Shown: positions 1-12,747 of the stretch, piece after piece
How the letters are laid out: every line of letters starts with the position of its first letter
How positions within the stretch are numbered: position 1 is the stretch's first letter
DNA from: Nepenthes gracilis
Taxonomy: Eukaryota > Streptophyta > Magnoliopsida > Caryophyllales > Nepenthaceae
Direction of reading: 5' to 3'
Assembly: GCA_033239525.1 (NCBI GenBank)
Contig: BSYO01000016.1
Coordinates: 6,211,045-6,275,044, forward strand
Length of the DNA stretch: 64,000 bases
Notes under the pieces: model-generated
What the model saw: only the letters and a program-made list of their open reading frames with translations
Database searches by the model: none
Told to the model about the DNA's origin: nothing
Made by a program: the position numbers and the translations under genes

Positions 1-186
1 AATCTTCAGGTGGATAGTAAACTTTGATCGATAAGCTTCAATTATGATTTTTTTTTTCAATTCTCGAATATCTAATACACATATCCATTCTCGAAACCTC
101 AAGACTCCATCTCTCCGTACACTAAAGTCAGCTCAAAAATCCCCATTCAAATCTCTAACAATGTCCACCAAGAATAGATCATCCAT

Positions 187-426
187 TTAGACTCCTTTAA
201 TTCTTTCTAAAATCTCCGGCTGCACTAGAAAATAAAATAATATCAACCGAGTACATTGGGAGTGGCTTTTAATATCACATTGTTTTATACAATCCAGTAT
301 CTTCATCTCCTTGATCCTTAAATGGGCCACAAAATTTGTCATTCGACAACTTAAGGTATCCACTACAATATTAGTCTTTCTTTGTTGGCGTTGAATCTCA
401 CAATCATAATCTTTCAAGAAGTTCAT
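187..426 (-). pseudogene. RNase H C-terminal / connection segment of copy 1 pol
   Basis: The reading frame begins with a Met-Asn-Phe-Leu-Lys-Asp-Tyr-Asp-Cys stretch followed by Lys-Thr-Asn-Ile-Val-Val-Asp-Thr-Leu-Ser. This is the conserved end of the gypsy RNase H domain, where a Lys-x-Asn-x-Val-x-Asp-Ala-Leu-Ser motif is usual. Homologous decayed sequence lies at about 54,870-55,010 in copy 2. It is a fragment, not an independent gene. Confidence 0.75.
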
Positions 427-1079
427 CCATCTCCTCTATCTCATGTTCAATTTTTTTTGAGAAAATAAATACTAAAGACTCTTATGATTTGAATACACCA
501 AATATTTCTCTCTATATAAATAATTTCTCTAAATCTTCAGCATAAAAATTACCACTGCCAATTCCAGATCATGTGTTGGTTAATTTGTTTTGTGTGTCTT
601 CAATTGTCTCAATCCATACGCAATTACTTTCCCATGTTGAATCAAAAAATACCCTAGTTTGGTCTTAAACACGTCACAATAGACCACAATTCCTCCAGAA
701 TGTTCGAGAATTATCAAAATCTGGGCTGTAGACAAATTGTCCTTCAATTGTTAGAAATTTCTTTCACAATCCTTCATCGAATTAAATTTAACCTCATTTT
801 GTGTCAATCGGGCTAGTAGCATAGTAATTCTAAAAAAATTCTCCATAAATCTTCAATAATAACCAATAATTCCCCAAAAGCTCCTAACTTTGGTTACCAT
901 TGTCAGTCGGCTCCAATTAATCACAACTTCAACTTTCCTAGGATCGATCGAAATACCCCATTTCGAAATGACATGACCCAAATATATGACCTTTTCAAGC
1001 TAAAAATTGCACTTCTTCAACTTGACATATAAACTCCTTTTCTGAAGTGTCTCAAGTGCAATTTTTAAGTGCATCTCAC

Positions 1080-1420
1080 GATCTTTGTAACTCTTCGAGT
1101 ATATTAAAATATCATCAATTAATACCATCATGAATTTGTCAAGATAGAGTTGAAACACCCTATTCATCGAATCCATAAAAATTATAGGGGATTAGTTAAC
1201 CCAAAAAGTATAAACAAAAATTTGTAATACCCATACCTTGTTTAGAATGACATCTTCGCCACATTTTCCTTATTAATCTTCAATTGATGATAACTTAAAT
1301 GAAAATCAATATTTGAAAATACCTAAGCCCTTACAATTAGTCAAACAAGTCATCAATTCTCGACAATGGATACTTGATCTTAATAGTGATCTTGTTTAAC
1401 TCCGATAGTATATACATAGC
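1080..1420 (-). pseudogene. Reverse transcriptase palm region of copy 1 pol, frameshifted
   Basis: Minus-strand frames give the gypsy RT signatures: a Tyr-His-Gln-Leu block near 1270-1290 and, further 3' on the minus strand, a Leu-Ile-Asp-Asp-Ile-Leu-Ile-Tyr box whose Asp-Asp codons are at 1111-1116. The catalytic pair is intact here although the domain is broken by stops and frameshifts elsewhere. In copy 2 the first of these two Asp codons reads Asn. Confidence 0.75.
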
Positions 1421-1614
1421 CGCATGGACCAATTCTTCTTCATTACAAATAACACGAGGACACCCCTTTGGAAAATAATTGGCCGGATAAAATCCTTCTC
1501 TAGCAGTTCTTCCAATTATTGCTTCAATTTTTTGAGTTCCGATGGTGTCATTCTTTGGGGAGTTTTTGATATACGTAGCACTCTAGGCATCGTCTTAATT
1601 TTAAACTCAATCTC

Positions 1615-1803
1615 TTAGTTTGGTGGTAGTTTCGGAAGATCTTTTGGAAAAATATCATCGAACTCACATACCATCGGTATATCCTTTGTCGGTACACTAT
1701 GACTCCCAATTATACTTGTATAAGCTAAATAAGATTGACATCCACTCTTCATTAAATGGCAGGCATGCAACGCTAAAATCATGTATGGGGATTGTTTTTC
1801 CAT
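1615..1803 (-). pseudogene. Protease-RT linker of copy 1 pol
   Basis: The frame contains a Gly-Cys-Gln-Ser-Tyr-Leu-Ala stretch, then an Asp-Ile-Pro-Met-Val-x-Glu-Phe-x-Asp-x-Phe-Pro-x-Asp-Leu-Pro run. That run is the signature segment just upstream of RT in plant Tekay-type gypsy polyproteins. The same segment is found at 58,224-58,442 in copy 2. Confidence 0.75.
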
Positions 1804-1970
1804 TATCCATGAAAATAAAATGGTTCACATCTCAAAATCATAAAATACACTCTCTTATAAAAATAATCTATGTTAACATGATAATTAGTTAGCCAATTTA
1901 TACCTAGAATTATATCAAAGTCATGCATATTTAACAAGATCAAATCTATCACCAATTCTAACCCTTTGGG

Positions 1971-2324
1971 CTAAACAATACACCTAGGGTACACAATATC
2001 CAGTATCAAAGACAATCCTGAAGGTGTTGACACTACTAATAAAAAATCTATAATTCTTGGGGATAACAACAAATAATGGACAAGCTTGGGAGACACAAGC
2101 AAGTGTGCTGACCCTGAATCTAAAAGCACATGGCTTGAAGTCTTAAAAATTATAAGTTTACCTTCAACTATCATGGGCAACGCATTCGTACCTTGAGCCA
2201 TGATCCCGAGCGCTCCTCCTAAAGCACTTGGCTTTCTCGCCCTCCTGGCCTCATCATGGACCATGTGAGGGGTATAGCAGAATAGCTCGGTGAATTTGGC
2301 GTCATACTTTGTGTGACGTTTCAC
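1971..2324 (-). pseudogene. Gag tail fused to aspartic protease, copy 1
   Basis: 117-codon open frame. The first ~30 residues resemble the end of a gypsy gag core. They are followed directly by a protease segment with an Asp-Ser-Gly-Ser active-site motif (family consensus Asp-Ser-Gly-Ala) and a Leu-Val-Ser-Pro-Lys stretch. The CCHC zinc knuckle that separates gag from protease in copy 2 (58,582-59,214) is absent, so an internal deletion probably joined the two parts. Confidence 0.7.
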
Positions 2325-2334
2325 ATCCTCATTT

Positions 2335-3053
2335 ACCTTAACAATACATCATATCACATATAAGTCCACAAAATATATAATTATTATACACTGGATCCAT
2401 ATAATTGCCCTACCAAGTGGCTCCAATGCCGTATGAATGACATACAACGTCGAATTTTACAAACATACTACTAGGTATCAAAATTATTACTATAAAAATT
2501 TACGGAAGTATAAATAATGACCATACAAATTTACAAATGCATAACTAATAATTAGTACCAAAGTCACATTCATTTCATCATAAGACAAATTACATAGTTT
2601 CATACATCTACTACATTACATCAAATTACATCAACCCTCAAGCCTAAAATAACTCCTATCTTCACTCCTACTCATCAGGTATCAACTCGTACTCGTCATC
2701 TGAAGGGTTAGAAAAATAGTAAGAGAATGAGCTAAATTCTCAATAAGGTATATATAACAAGGACATGCACATTTATACTTACAATAAAGATATATTCTTC
2801 AAAAGAATAAGAATTACATAAAACATATATGAACTTTTATCTTCTTTAATTTTTTTCTTTTTTTTAATCAATATACTAAATCTTGTTTATTATTTATCTT
2901 TAGGGATTAGGATTACTAGGCCTTATCAGCTAAAGGAGCAGATAATCGAGGAAAAAATTATATTTAGTCCACATAATTTAAGGCCATAACCTCCTTATTA
3001 CATCATAAGTTGGGTGGTACATACCTATTATAACTTGGTAGACAGGGCCTAAT
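2335..3053 (-). repeat. LTR fragment of copy 1, left part, split by the 14.7-kb element
   Basis: Resembles the LTRs at 21,298, 48,958, 55,318 and 59,980. It has the same order of landmarks, including a segment reading 'gagctaaattctcaataaggtatat' in two pieces at 2730-2755 (other copies have 'gagctgaaaactgagtaaa') and an 'aactaaag...aggccataa' block. It stops at the CTAAT target-site duplication at 3049-3053 and appears to resume at 17,796. Confidence 0.6.
3049..3053. repeat. Target-site duplication, left copy (CTAAT)
   Basis: CTAAT immediately precedes the LTR start TGTCATGACCC. An identical CTAAT follows the last LTR base at 17,796-17,800. This shows that the whole 3054-17,795 block entered as one insertion. 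Confidence 0.85.
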
Positions 3054-4528
3054 TGTCATGACCCATGAACATAATATTCGTAGGTCAAAATAAAATCAAT
3101 GATATATATATTCTATTATATATATATTCGTACGAAATCGGAGAAATTGAAGAACCAAAATCAATGATACCAACTTGCGGAAGGGTTACCCTCGTCCGGT
3201 AACCATGGCTATATCGGCTGTGATTTAAGCTAGCAATTCAAGGCTAGGCTACGGTTTAAGCCAATAGCTCAAGGTCATCCATGGACTCTGTTTCCCATAA
3301 ATTAGGAACTTGCTCACTATGTGTTACCACCCGCGGCGTTGGGTGCAACCTCAAATTTTAGTTATATATTAGGACGTCCGAATATATTAGTTTTTCGTCA
3401 ATTCCTTACGATGGTTCTCAATTAAATACACAGTGGGGCATGTCAGCTACAAAATGTGTCAACCTTCCTTCCGGCGGAAGTAGCCTATCATATACGTCCC
3501 CGTCGGGACTAAGCCTCCCCATCGGGAGCGGCGCCACAAATAGCCAATGCCTCGAATCACAAATCGACCCCTGTGGTCTTGGACCGCCATGGTCCCGGAC
3601 TAAGCCTCCCCATCGGGAGCGGCACCACAAATAGCCAATGCCTCGAATAACAAATCGACCCCTGTGGTCTTGGACCGCCATGGTCCCGTAGTGATCCCAC
3701 CCCCGGCAGCAGGCATGATTAGTGCAAGGTCTGGTTCATGGTTCCACAATATACAGATACACAAACAAACATATATATCGTCCGAGTGTCCAAAATCCCT
3801 CCAAATCATAAATACCAGTACAAAACCACCACACAACCGATAAAATAGACATGCATGTACACAATTGATAAATTGGGGGTATATAAAAATACATGCATGT
3901 TAGTAAAATCTCCCACAGTAGTCAAAATGCATCAAAAATTAAATCAGACCAAGAATAGGCCAAGAGGATACTTGCCTTAGCATTATACTCCGCAGATCTG
4001 AAGAAATGATGTCCCGAAGCACTCTAATCGAGCCTTTCTCTCCCCTGCTCCACGCACCCCGCCCGCAAAGGCCCCCTCTCTCGTCTACACACGGCCACCG
4101 CGTCGTTGCCGCTGTTGCCACCGCCGCCGCCACTGCCACCTGTCCTTTGCCGCCGCTCGACCATCGTGCCTTACCACGTGGCCGTCGCCGGCCGCCTCCA
4201 CCTCACCCAGCCGCGCCGATGCCGAAGCCGCTCGGCTGCCGCCTCTTCTCTATTCATGCAACCCATCGTCAATCTCTCTTTCGCACCACACCACCGCCGC
4301 CTCAGCCTACGCCTCGCCACAGCTCACCACTGCGACCACCGCTGTTGCCGCTACCACCCCGAGCGGCCGTCATCGACTCTTCTAGCACCGATTTTCTCAC
4401 CCAGCGCCGCCGCCGCCTCAACCCGCAACTGCCACAACAATCGTGGCCACACCCACAACCACCATCGACCGCCGTTCACCTGCGACGCTGCCGCCGTCGC
4501 CGTCGCCGTTGCCCTCTTCCTCCTTCTC
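3054..4528 (-). repeat. LTR tandem unit a, internally deleted
   Basis: Begins TGTCATGACCCATGAACA and ends in the pyrimidine run CCTCTTCCTCCTTCTC, exactly where the next unit head starts. Compared with unit b, roughly 820 bp after the first ~75 bp are missing: the sequence jumps from the 'atatattcg' stretch to 'tacgaaatcggagaa'. Confidence 0.8.
3506..3687. repeat. 91-bp local tandem duplication inside unit a
   Basis: The block beginning GGACTAAGCCTCCCCATCGG at 3506 is repeated at 3597 with only a few substitutions, a period of 91 bp. The other LTR units carry this block once, so the duplication is private to unit a. Confidence 0.9.
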
Positions 4529-6801
4529 TGTCACGACCCAGGAACACAGTATTCGCAGGTCAAAATAAAATCAATAATATATATTCTATTAACCATAATA
4601 ACCCAACCGGGCGTGACAATCCGAACACATACAGGACCCAATATAATAAACCCCACATAAGATCTCATCGGATATAAATTCGGACAAACACAATATACGA
4701 CCTGCTATCTAAATATCACGAGGGAGGTATTCAACATTACAACAACTCATTAACATAATGCGATAACTCCAAACATATTCTATACGTGGATCAAACCCTC
4801 ATCCGGCCATAGAAAAAACCATAATATATTCTCAAGATTACAAATATAACCAATATCAACATCTCCACTAACCGATAAGGATCTGCCGTATTAGACAACA
4901 TCCAAGCAGCACAAGCGTATTCAAGCCACTGGTCTGAAGGGATAAAACATGAAAATATGAGCCTAGAGCTCAACAAGTATCAACAATCATATAAAACGGT
5001 ACACATAAATTAGAAGCAGGGATATCGCATAGCAATCACGTAAAACAAAACACAATATCCGTGAAATCCCTAAAAATCGATGAGACGTCTTGTACTAAAT
5101 CGTCGTCCGAATTAACTCGTCCCTCCGGGACAAAATCAAATAAATTATGATCCGGTAAAATCTCGTAGACAATATCATATCATATGATCCCAAGTCATAT
5201 TACATAATCGCGACCGTCACCAATCCGCGTGGAACACATGCCGTCATCCGGATCTAAAACTCATAATGCAGAAATCAAGAGGAGACCACCAGAACTAAAA
5301 CATAAATCAAAACACGCTCCGGGTTTATCACATCAGTACGTACGAGACATTCCTATCGCCCATCCGTGGGCCAAACCACGTATCTCAAATCGTCGTCCAC
5401 GCAACACATGCAGAAATAGAAAGCATGCACGAAATCGGAGAACCAAAGATCAATGATACCAACTTGAGGAAGGGTTACCCGCGTCCGGTAACCACGGTTA
5501 TATTGGCTGCAATTTAAGCCAGCAGCTCAAGGCTCGGCTACGATTTAGGCCAGTAGCTCAAGGCCATCCATGTACTCTGTCTCCCATAGATTAGGAACTT
5601 GCTCACTATGTTTTACCACCCGCGGCTATGGGTGCAACCTCAAATTTTAGTTATATATTAGGACGTCCGAATGTATTAGTTTTCCGTCAATTCCTTACGA
5701 TGGTTCTCAATTAAATACACAGTGGGGCAGGTCAACTACAAAATGTCTCAACCTTCATTCCAACGAAAGTAGCCAATCATATACGTCCCCGTTGGGACTA
5801 AGCCTCCCCGTCCGGAGCGGCGCCACAAATAACCAATGCTTGGAATCACAAATCAACCCCATGGTCCCATAGTGATCCCACCCCTGGCAGCATGCATGAT
5901 TAGTGCAAGGCCTGGTTCATGGTTCCATAGTAGACGGATACACAAACATACATATATATCGTCCGGGTGTCCAAAATCCCTCCAAATTATAATTACCAGT
6001 ACAAAACCACCGTACAACAGATAAAATATACATGCATGTACCCAATTGATAAATTAGGGGTATATAAAAATACATGCATGTTATAAAATCTCCCACAGCA
6101 GTCAAAATGTATCAGAAATTAAATCAGACCATGAATAGGGCTAGAGGATACTTGCCTTAACATTATACTCCGCAGATCTGGAAGAAAGGATGTCCGAAGC
6201 ACTCCAATCTAGCCTTTTCTCTCCTGCACCACGCACCCCGGCGCACAGCCTCCCCTTTCTCCTCTCTGCGCACAGCGCCTCCGCGCCATTGCCGCTGCAG
6301 CCTGCCACTGCTCCACCATCGTGCCGCCTCACGTGGGCGTCGCCGGCCTCCTCAGCACCAGCCAGTCAGCGCCGACGCCGTTACGCGACCATCACTGCTC
6401 CTCGCTGCAACTTCTCACCGCCCTCTCTCTCTCCTCGCACCGCTCGCACTGCCACCGCACGCCGCAGCCTACGCTGCGCTACAGCTCACCAATGCGACCA
6501 CCGATGTCGCCGCTAACACCCCAAACGGCCGCCATCGACTCTCCCGACACCGATTTCCTCACCCAGCGCCGCCGCCGCCTCAACCCGCAACTGCCGCAAC
6601 AATCGTGGCCATACCCACAACCACCATCGACCGCCATTCACCTACGATGCTGCCGCCGCCACCGTCGCCCTATTCCTCCTCCTTCTTCGCGCTCAAACCC
6701 TAGCCGCCTCACTCTCTCTCCCCGACTCCCTCCTCTCTTTCCCCGATTTCCTATTTCACCATTCTTTTTCTTTCTCCCCTTTTTTTAATCTATTATTATT
6801 G

Positions 6802-6844
<43 letters not shown>

Positions 6845-7022
6845 GTATAATTTTAAATCCAAATCAGATTCTGAACAACAGCACAGGCGCATCTCGGGCA
6901 CCACTCCAAAATCCCGATCGTCTCTAAAATTTTATAATATTTTAATTTATTTTCACCACGTCCGAAATATCTAAAATCACAATTAATATTAAAATAATCT
7001 AATCGGGATCCGAAATATTATA
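4529..7022 (-). repeat. LTR tandem unit b with full LTR tail
   Basis: Starts TGTCACGACCCAGGAACAC and runs through the full unit body, including a GC-rich segment at about 6190-6700. It then continues past the pyrimidine junction into a ~350-bp tail with an (ATT)n tract and the terminal GATCCGAAATATTATA. Confidence 0.8.
6790..6843. repeat. (ATT)n microsatellite in LTR tail
   Basis: Imperfect ATT/TTA trinucleotide run in the tail of unit b. The equivalent tract in unit e lies at 17,229-17,282. The third tail copy (17,467-17,795) lacks an expanded run. Confidence 0.9.
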
Positions 7023-7036
7023 CTCTCCCCTCCTTA
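7023..7036 (-). other. Polypurine tract of the 14.7-kb element
   Basis: The plus strand CTCTCCCCTCCTTA is purine-rich on the coding (minus) strand and directly abuts the 3' LTR. This is the expected site for plus-strand priming. Confidence 0.7.
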
Positions 7037-10000
7037 GAAAAATTTCATCCTTGAAATTTACTCATATCAATTCTTGAACAAATAAGAACAATTCTTCCAA
7101 GCTTAACCTTAGTTAAAAGATTCCTCCAAAAGAATGTGATCCTCAACACCTAATCTTTCTATCCTAATATCGGAATCAGAATCTCAATATAAAATAGCTT
7201 CTTGAAATCAGCAACAATTCACACTCAATCACATGCCAATAATCAACCAATATTTCTCTCAACATACATGCACAAAACACATCATCACAATCTACCAAAC
7301 TCGGGATAATGCCAATCTCTTAGCCACCTCTCCAATTCATTGCAAAACCTCAAAAGGCCTATCAAACCTCAACCACAATCCATCATATGCCCGCAAAACT
7401 AGAAGTTCTTTTCTTCAAGATGCTTTCACAAATATCAAACCACTCTTCTTGAACATCCAATCGGGTTGCAAACTAATCTTTTGCTTCAATCCTCAAATCA
7501 AATCTTGTGATCGATAACCGTGAATCCACACGATTCCACTACGCAACTCTGATCAATCATCTGCGTCCAATCACAATCAAGGGCTTCAAAATTAGAATAT
7601 CGTGCAATTTTCCTCATCTCAATAATGTGTCGACGACCAAACTCAAGAATGACTTTCTGATCGGCAAGTAAAGAGCCGAGTTTATCAGCTTATCCATCAT
7701 CTTCCAAGAAGCCACCAAATTCCTAGCTGTCCAACGTAAACCAAAACAAAATCTCGAAGGCTTCTTCCTTTTGTCTTCTACCTTTAGACACGAGACGCAT
7801 GATCAACTCGTCACTCCGTCGGTGAAGAATATTCAACGTTCTTAACAAACTTAGATCACTTCAGCTCCACAATAGCTGTTGACAACCTCAACTGCTCCCT
7901 GAGCTTCTGTCTGACAATCGAGGCTCTGCTTGATTACGTCTAGCTTCATGACCACTCGAACAAAAGAATCTTCACTTCTTATCTGCCTAAAAGCATCTTC
8001 CGCAAATAGGAGCATGCTTCGGAGCCCAATCCTGGCAGGAATTATTCACCGATAACTCTACAATTTCTCTGCTCAAAATAAAGACAGATAATATTACAGC
8101 ACAAACTCTTAACGCAACTCTGATCCTGAACAGCATACGCATAGGCTGAGAATGGATCCACCTACCTACTCCTTTGTCGACAAAATCTCCTTCTACTCCG
8201 TGAGATTTTAGACCGATCCAATCGAAGTCGCCACTTTTCCAAAATCACAGGATTTAACAAAACCTCCACATAATCAACGTCCTAAAACCGGATTTCAAAT
8301 CAAATTCTCTACCTAAGAATCCCAACCAAATCTTGCTACCGAGGGCTATAGACCCACATGCTTATGCTTTTTCTTATGAAAATATACATAACAAATCTGA
8401 AGACTTTTGACCCAAAACATTGTTAATAATATTCTCCTTTTCTGAAATAATTTTCTCAAGCCTTTATAATCAAATTAAACAACAATTATCTTCATACAAA
8501 TAACATTTCTAAATTCTCAAAGCAAATACCTCAACTGCTAACTCCAAGCCATAAGTGGAGTAATTTTGATCAAAAACATTCAACCGCCGTAACCAATAGG
8601 CAAACACCCGAAAACGAGCATCAGAACACAACCTTAAATCTTCCTCGAGAGCATCACAACCTACCACAGATTAACTTGATCCATCCGGGATTGTCCAAAT
8701 TAACATTGTCGGTAATCTGCCCTTCATTTCTAGCAAGCTCGCATTACAATTACTATTCCAATAAACACCGATCGTTTCAAAGCAAAACGTCCCACGGACG
8801 CTACAATTCCTATGGAATCATCATCAAATCGCCTAATAAATTCAACTAGATCTAAGAAATCGCGCATCTTTGCAACAAACGATGGTTCTTCCCTAACCGG
8901 CCACCGCCTCAAACTTCTGCAAATATACAAGCATGCCATCGAAGAAGCAATATGCCCAAAATAACACTACTTCCAACCAAACTTGCATTTCTTCAATTGG
9001 GCAAAACAGAAGTTACCCTTCGCAACTATGACACAATCCTCAGACGAAACTCATATCCAACATAAATTCCTCGAAGAAAATCAAAATATCATTAATGAAG
9101 CCATCATAAATAGACCAAAATACGACCGAAAGATTATAATATTCATAAGACCAACAAAAGATGCCAACAAAATCACTAACCCGAAAACATTACCGAAGCT
9201 CACAACAGCCGCACCTTTATCTTGAAGGCAACCTCAGGTATATTCTTACGATATCCTTAATTGACAATACTCCAAGTACAGATTGATTTAAAAAACATCG
9301 AGTGCCAACCATTGATCAAACAAATCGCCTACCAATTCCTAACATTCACTTATCAAATAATTCATTTCCCAAACGAATTAAATTTCAATAATTCATAGAT
9401 AACCTCACAGATTCATCACTCTTATCCCAAAAGTATTTAACACCTTGCGGCAAGGCACTCAACCAATGCCTCATTGACTCTATGCAAGGTCCTCGAAATC
9501 GATGTCACCCCTGACACAACCTCAACTACCGACTAAAAGATAATTCAGGCTAATCTTCTCATCTAAGAAATAGCCTCGAATTACCATACAATCAAAAAAC
9601 TTTTTATGACCACATAACGACTCCCAAATGTAGCCACATATGCCAAATAAACTCAGCACACATTTTCATTAATTAATTTGCAGGCACAATGATACCAATT
9701 TCATCACCTCTTGATCAGCTGTTCCTCATATTTAAAATTCATAGCCCAAATTGTAAATCAAAATATTCTTACCAAAATCGTTTACACTAATGTGGTGACT
9801 TCCCTACCAAATCACCCCCAATATCACATTAAAATCCGGTTCATCAGATAAAATTAGATCAACCAATCATTGATATCTACAAACCCAAATTGGACATCAG
9901 AGTCTACAAACTTAACAGATCAAAGGTTTACCCATCAGGGATAAACTTTATCAAAGCTCGCTCTAAAAAATTGGAAAAACATACAATATTTACATATAAT

Positions 10001-10556
10001 CTCAAAGGCCACAGACTTATTTTTGCACCTTCACCAACGAAATTCACCTTCCTTACTATCCCGAATGCCAAACAAAGAATGACTCCCAAAATTGCCTTCA
10101 CAAAAACATCTCAAAAAGTGAAATACGACACTGAGAAGCCCACCACTGGCTTGCCTCACTCTCCAACTTATGGGTAATAGACCAAACTTCATTTAAACTG
10201 TCAAAAACCTCAAACACCTCCTCCACTTTCTGAAGTTCAATTCAAGCCTTAATCGAGATTAAACATCCCAAAATTTTTCAAATCAGCGCACATTTAATCA
10301 TTTGAAGGAATCTCCATCTTGCCTACAATAAACCATCATTCACAAAGCAACCAAACTCACATCTGGCTGCTGAATCGAATGACCAATTACGTCGCTCGCG
10401 CAGCTCAACACAGCCAATTAATCAACTTTTCGAGTTGAATTCAAATATTTACGACCCAAGCTTCAATTCTGTACCAAATGCTACGCTTATCACGCCAGAT
10501 ATTCGATCAATTTCATATCTGCGATGACCCAAAATCACCTCTCCTTGTGACCTTTT
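7037..10556 (-). mobile_element. Internal region of the 14.7-kb element, decayed
   Basis: About 3.5 kb between polypurine tract and primer binding site, with no long open frame on the minus strand. Only the RT-thumb/RNase H part (8400-8939) is recognisable by eye; gag, protease and integrase are not. Plus-strand open frames at 7233-7517, 8983-9225 and 9890-10,177 are short, match nothing I know and run against the element's orientation. Confidence 0.65.
8400..8939 (-). pseudogene. RT C-terminus and RNase H remnant of the 14.7-kb element
   Basis: The frame at 8730-8939 contains Lys-Met-Arg-Asp-Phe-Leu-Asp-Leu-Val-Glu-Phe followed by Arg-Arg-Phe-Asp-Asp. This corresponds to the conserved 'R-x-FLGL-x-x-YYRRF' block after the RT active site of gypsy elements. 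At about 8430-8640 the minus strand gives a Tyr-Ser-Thr-Tyr-Gly-Leu-Glu-Leu-Ala-Val stretch, matching the RNase H segment. Both are interrupted by stops. These traces make the element Ty3/gypsy. Confidence 0.65.
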
Positions 10557-10567
10557 CACTGATACCA
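10557..10567 (-). other. Primer binding site (tRNA-iMet type)
   Basis: On the minus strand TGGTATCAGTG lies four bases inside the 5' LTR end. TGGTATCAGA-type sites, complementary to the 3' end of initiator Met tRNA, are standard for plant gypsy elements. This fixes the orientation and the inner edge of the 5' LTR. Confidence 0.8.
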
Positions 10568-10571
10568 CCAC

Positions 10572-12747
10572 TGTCACAACCCAGGAACACAATATTCACA
10601 GGTCAAAATAAAATCAATAATATATATTCTATTAACCATAATAACCCAACCCGAGCGTGACAATCCGAACACACATAGGACCCAATATAATAAACCCCGC
10701 ATAAGATCTCATCAGATATAAATCAGGACAAACACAATATACGACTTGCTATCCAAATACCACAAGGGAGGTATTCAACATTACAACTCATTAACATAAT
10801 GCGATAACTCCAAACATATTCTATACATGGATCAAAGCCCTCATCCGGCCAAAGACAAAACCATAATATATTCTCAAGATTACAAATATAACCAATATCA
10901 ACATCTCCACTCACCGATAAGGATTTGCCGCATCAGACAACATCCAAGCTGCACAAGCGTATCCAAGACACTGGTCTGAAGGGATAAAATATAAAAACAT
11001 GAGCCTAGAGCTCAGCAAGTATCAACAATCGTATAAAATGGTACACATAAATTAGAAGCAGGGACATCGCATAGCAATCACGTAAAACAAAACACAATGT
11101 CCGTGAAATTCCTGAAAATTGAGGAGATGTCTCGTACTAAATCGTCGTCCGCATTAACTCGCCCCTCCAGAACAAAATCATATAAATCACGATCCGGTAA
11201 AATCTCGTAGACGATATAATATCATATGATCTGAGGTCACATTACATAATCGTGACCATCACCACATCCGCGTGGTACACATACCGTCATCCGAATCTAA
11301 AACTCATAATGCAGAAATCAAGAGAAGACTGCCGGAACTAAAACATAAATCAAAACACGTTCTGGATTTATCACATCAGTACGTACGAGACATTCCCATC
11401 GCCCATCTGTGGGCCAAATCACGTATATCAAATCGTTGTCCACGCAACACATGCAGAAATACAAAGCATGCACGAACTTGGAGAACCAAAAATCAATAAT
11501 ACCAACTTGAGGAAAGGTTACCCTCGTCTGGTAACCACGGTTATATCGGCTGCGATTTAAGCCAGCAGCTCAAGGCTCGGCTACGATTTAGGCCAGTAGC
11601 TCAAGGCCATCTATGTACTCTGTCTCCAATAGATTATGAATTTGCTCACTATGTTTTACCACCCATAGCTTTGGATGCAACCTCAAGTTTTAGTTATATA
11701 TTAGGACGTCCGAATATATTAGTTTTTCGTCAATTCCTTACGATGGTTCTTAATTAAATACACAGTGGGGCAGGTCAGCTACAAAATGTCTCAACTGTCC
11801 TTTCGGCGAAAGTAGCCTATCATATACGCCCCCGTCGGGACTAAGCCTCCCCGTCGGGAGCGGGGCCACAAATAGCCAATGCCTCGGATCACAAATCAAC
11901 CCCTAGGGTCTCGGACCGCCATGGTCCCGTAGTGATCCCGCCCCCGGCAGCATGCATGATTAGTGCAAGGCCTGGTTCATGGTTCCACAGTATACGGATA
12001 CACAAACATACATATATATCGTCCGGGTGTCCAAAATCCATCCAAATCATAAATACCAGTACAAAATCACCACACAACTGATAAAATATACATGCATGTA
12101 CACAATTGATAAATTGGAGGTATATAAAAACACGTGTATGTTAATAAAATCTCCCACAGTAGTCAAAATGTATCAGAAATCAAATCAGACCAAGAATAGG
12201 GCTAAAGGATACTTGCCTTAAAATTATACTCACAGATCTGAATAAATGATGTCCCGAAGCACTCTAATCGAGCCTTTCTCTCTCCTGCTCCACACACCCC
12301 GCGCGCACAGCCCCCCCTCTCGTCTACGCACAGCCACCGCGTCGTTGCCGCTGCTGCTACCACCGGTCCTCTGCCGCTGCTCGACCATCGTGCCATACCA
12401 CGTGGCCATCGCCGGCCTCCTCCGCCTCACGTAGCCGTGCCGATGCCGAAGCCGGCTGCGCGCCGCCTCTTCCCTCTTCAACCCGTCATCAATGTCTCCT
12501 TCGAGCCTCACCACCACCGCCTCAGCCTATGCCGCGCCACAACTCACCACTGCGACCACCGATGTCGCCGCTACCACCCCGAGCGGTCGTCATCGACTCT
12601 TCCGGCACCGATTTTCTCACCTAGCGCCGCCGCCGCCTCAACCCGCAACTGTCGCAACAATCGCGGCCACACCCACAACCACCATCGACCGTCGTTCACC
12701 GCGACGCCGCCACCGTCGCTGTCGCCGTCGCCCTCTTCCTTCTTCTC
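10572..12747 (-). repeat. LTR tandem unit c (2176 bp)
   Basis: Head TGTCACAACCCAGGAACAC. Landmarks are in the same order as unit b up to the pyrimidine junction, where unit d begins. The ~350-bp LTR tail is missing. A GC-rich segment occupies about 12,250-12,740. Confidence 0.85.

Larger units (their letters stand above)
1..2330 (-). mobile_element. Ty3/gypsy (Tekay-like) retrotransposon remnant, copy 1
   Basis: Decayed minus-strand gag-pol running off the left window edge. In minus order there is a gag tail fused to an aspartic protease, a protease-RT linker, reverse transcriptase with an intact Leu-Ile-Asp-Asp box, and the end of RNase H. Integrase would lie left of base 1. Frames are broken many times. 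The gag 5' part, primer binding site and LTR edge are missing: gag-like sequence passes straight into LTR-like sequence near 2330. The same family recurs at 48,958-62,082 (copy 2) and 20,690-23,150 (copy 3). Confidence 0.85.
3054..7022 (-). repeat. 3' LTR of the 14.7-kb element (units a and b)
   Basis: Unit a (3054-4528) is followed by unit b plus the LTR tail (4529-7022), ending GATCCGAAATATTATA. The pyrimidine-rich strand of the polypurine tract follows directly. Total 3969 bp, far larger than the ~2.1-kb LTRs of the neighbouring gypsy copies. Confidence 0.8.

Noticed and set aside
3418..3836. Minus-strand frames of 87 and 78 codons
   Set aside because: They sit on the 91-bp duplication and LTR body. 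The repeated peptide simply reflects the DNA duplication.
4006..4677. 223-codon Pro/Arg/Ala/His-rich open frame (with parallel frames at 4106-4660, 6321-6788, 12,437-12,787, 14,423-15,028 and 16,657-17,430)
   Set aside because: They lie in GC-rich LTR segments where stops are rare. The frames differ between tandem units, overlap in several phases, run against the element and contain only low-complexity residues.
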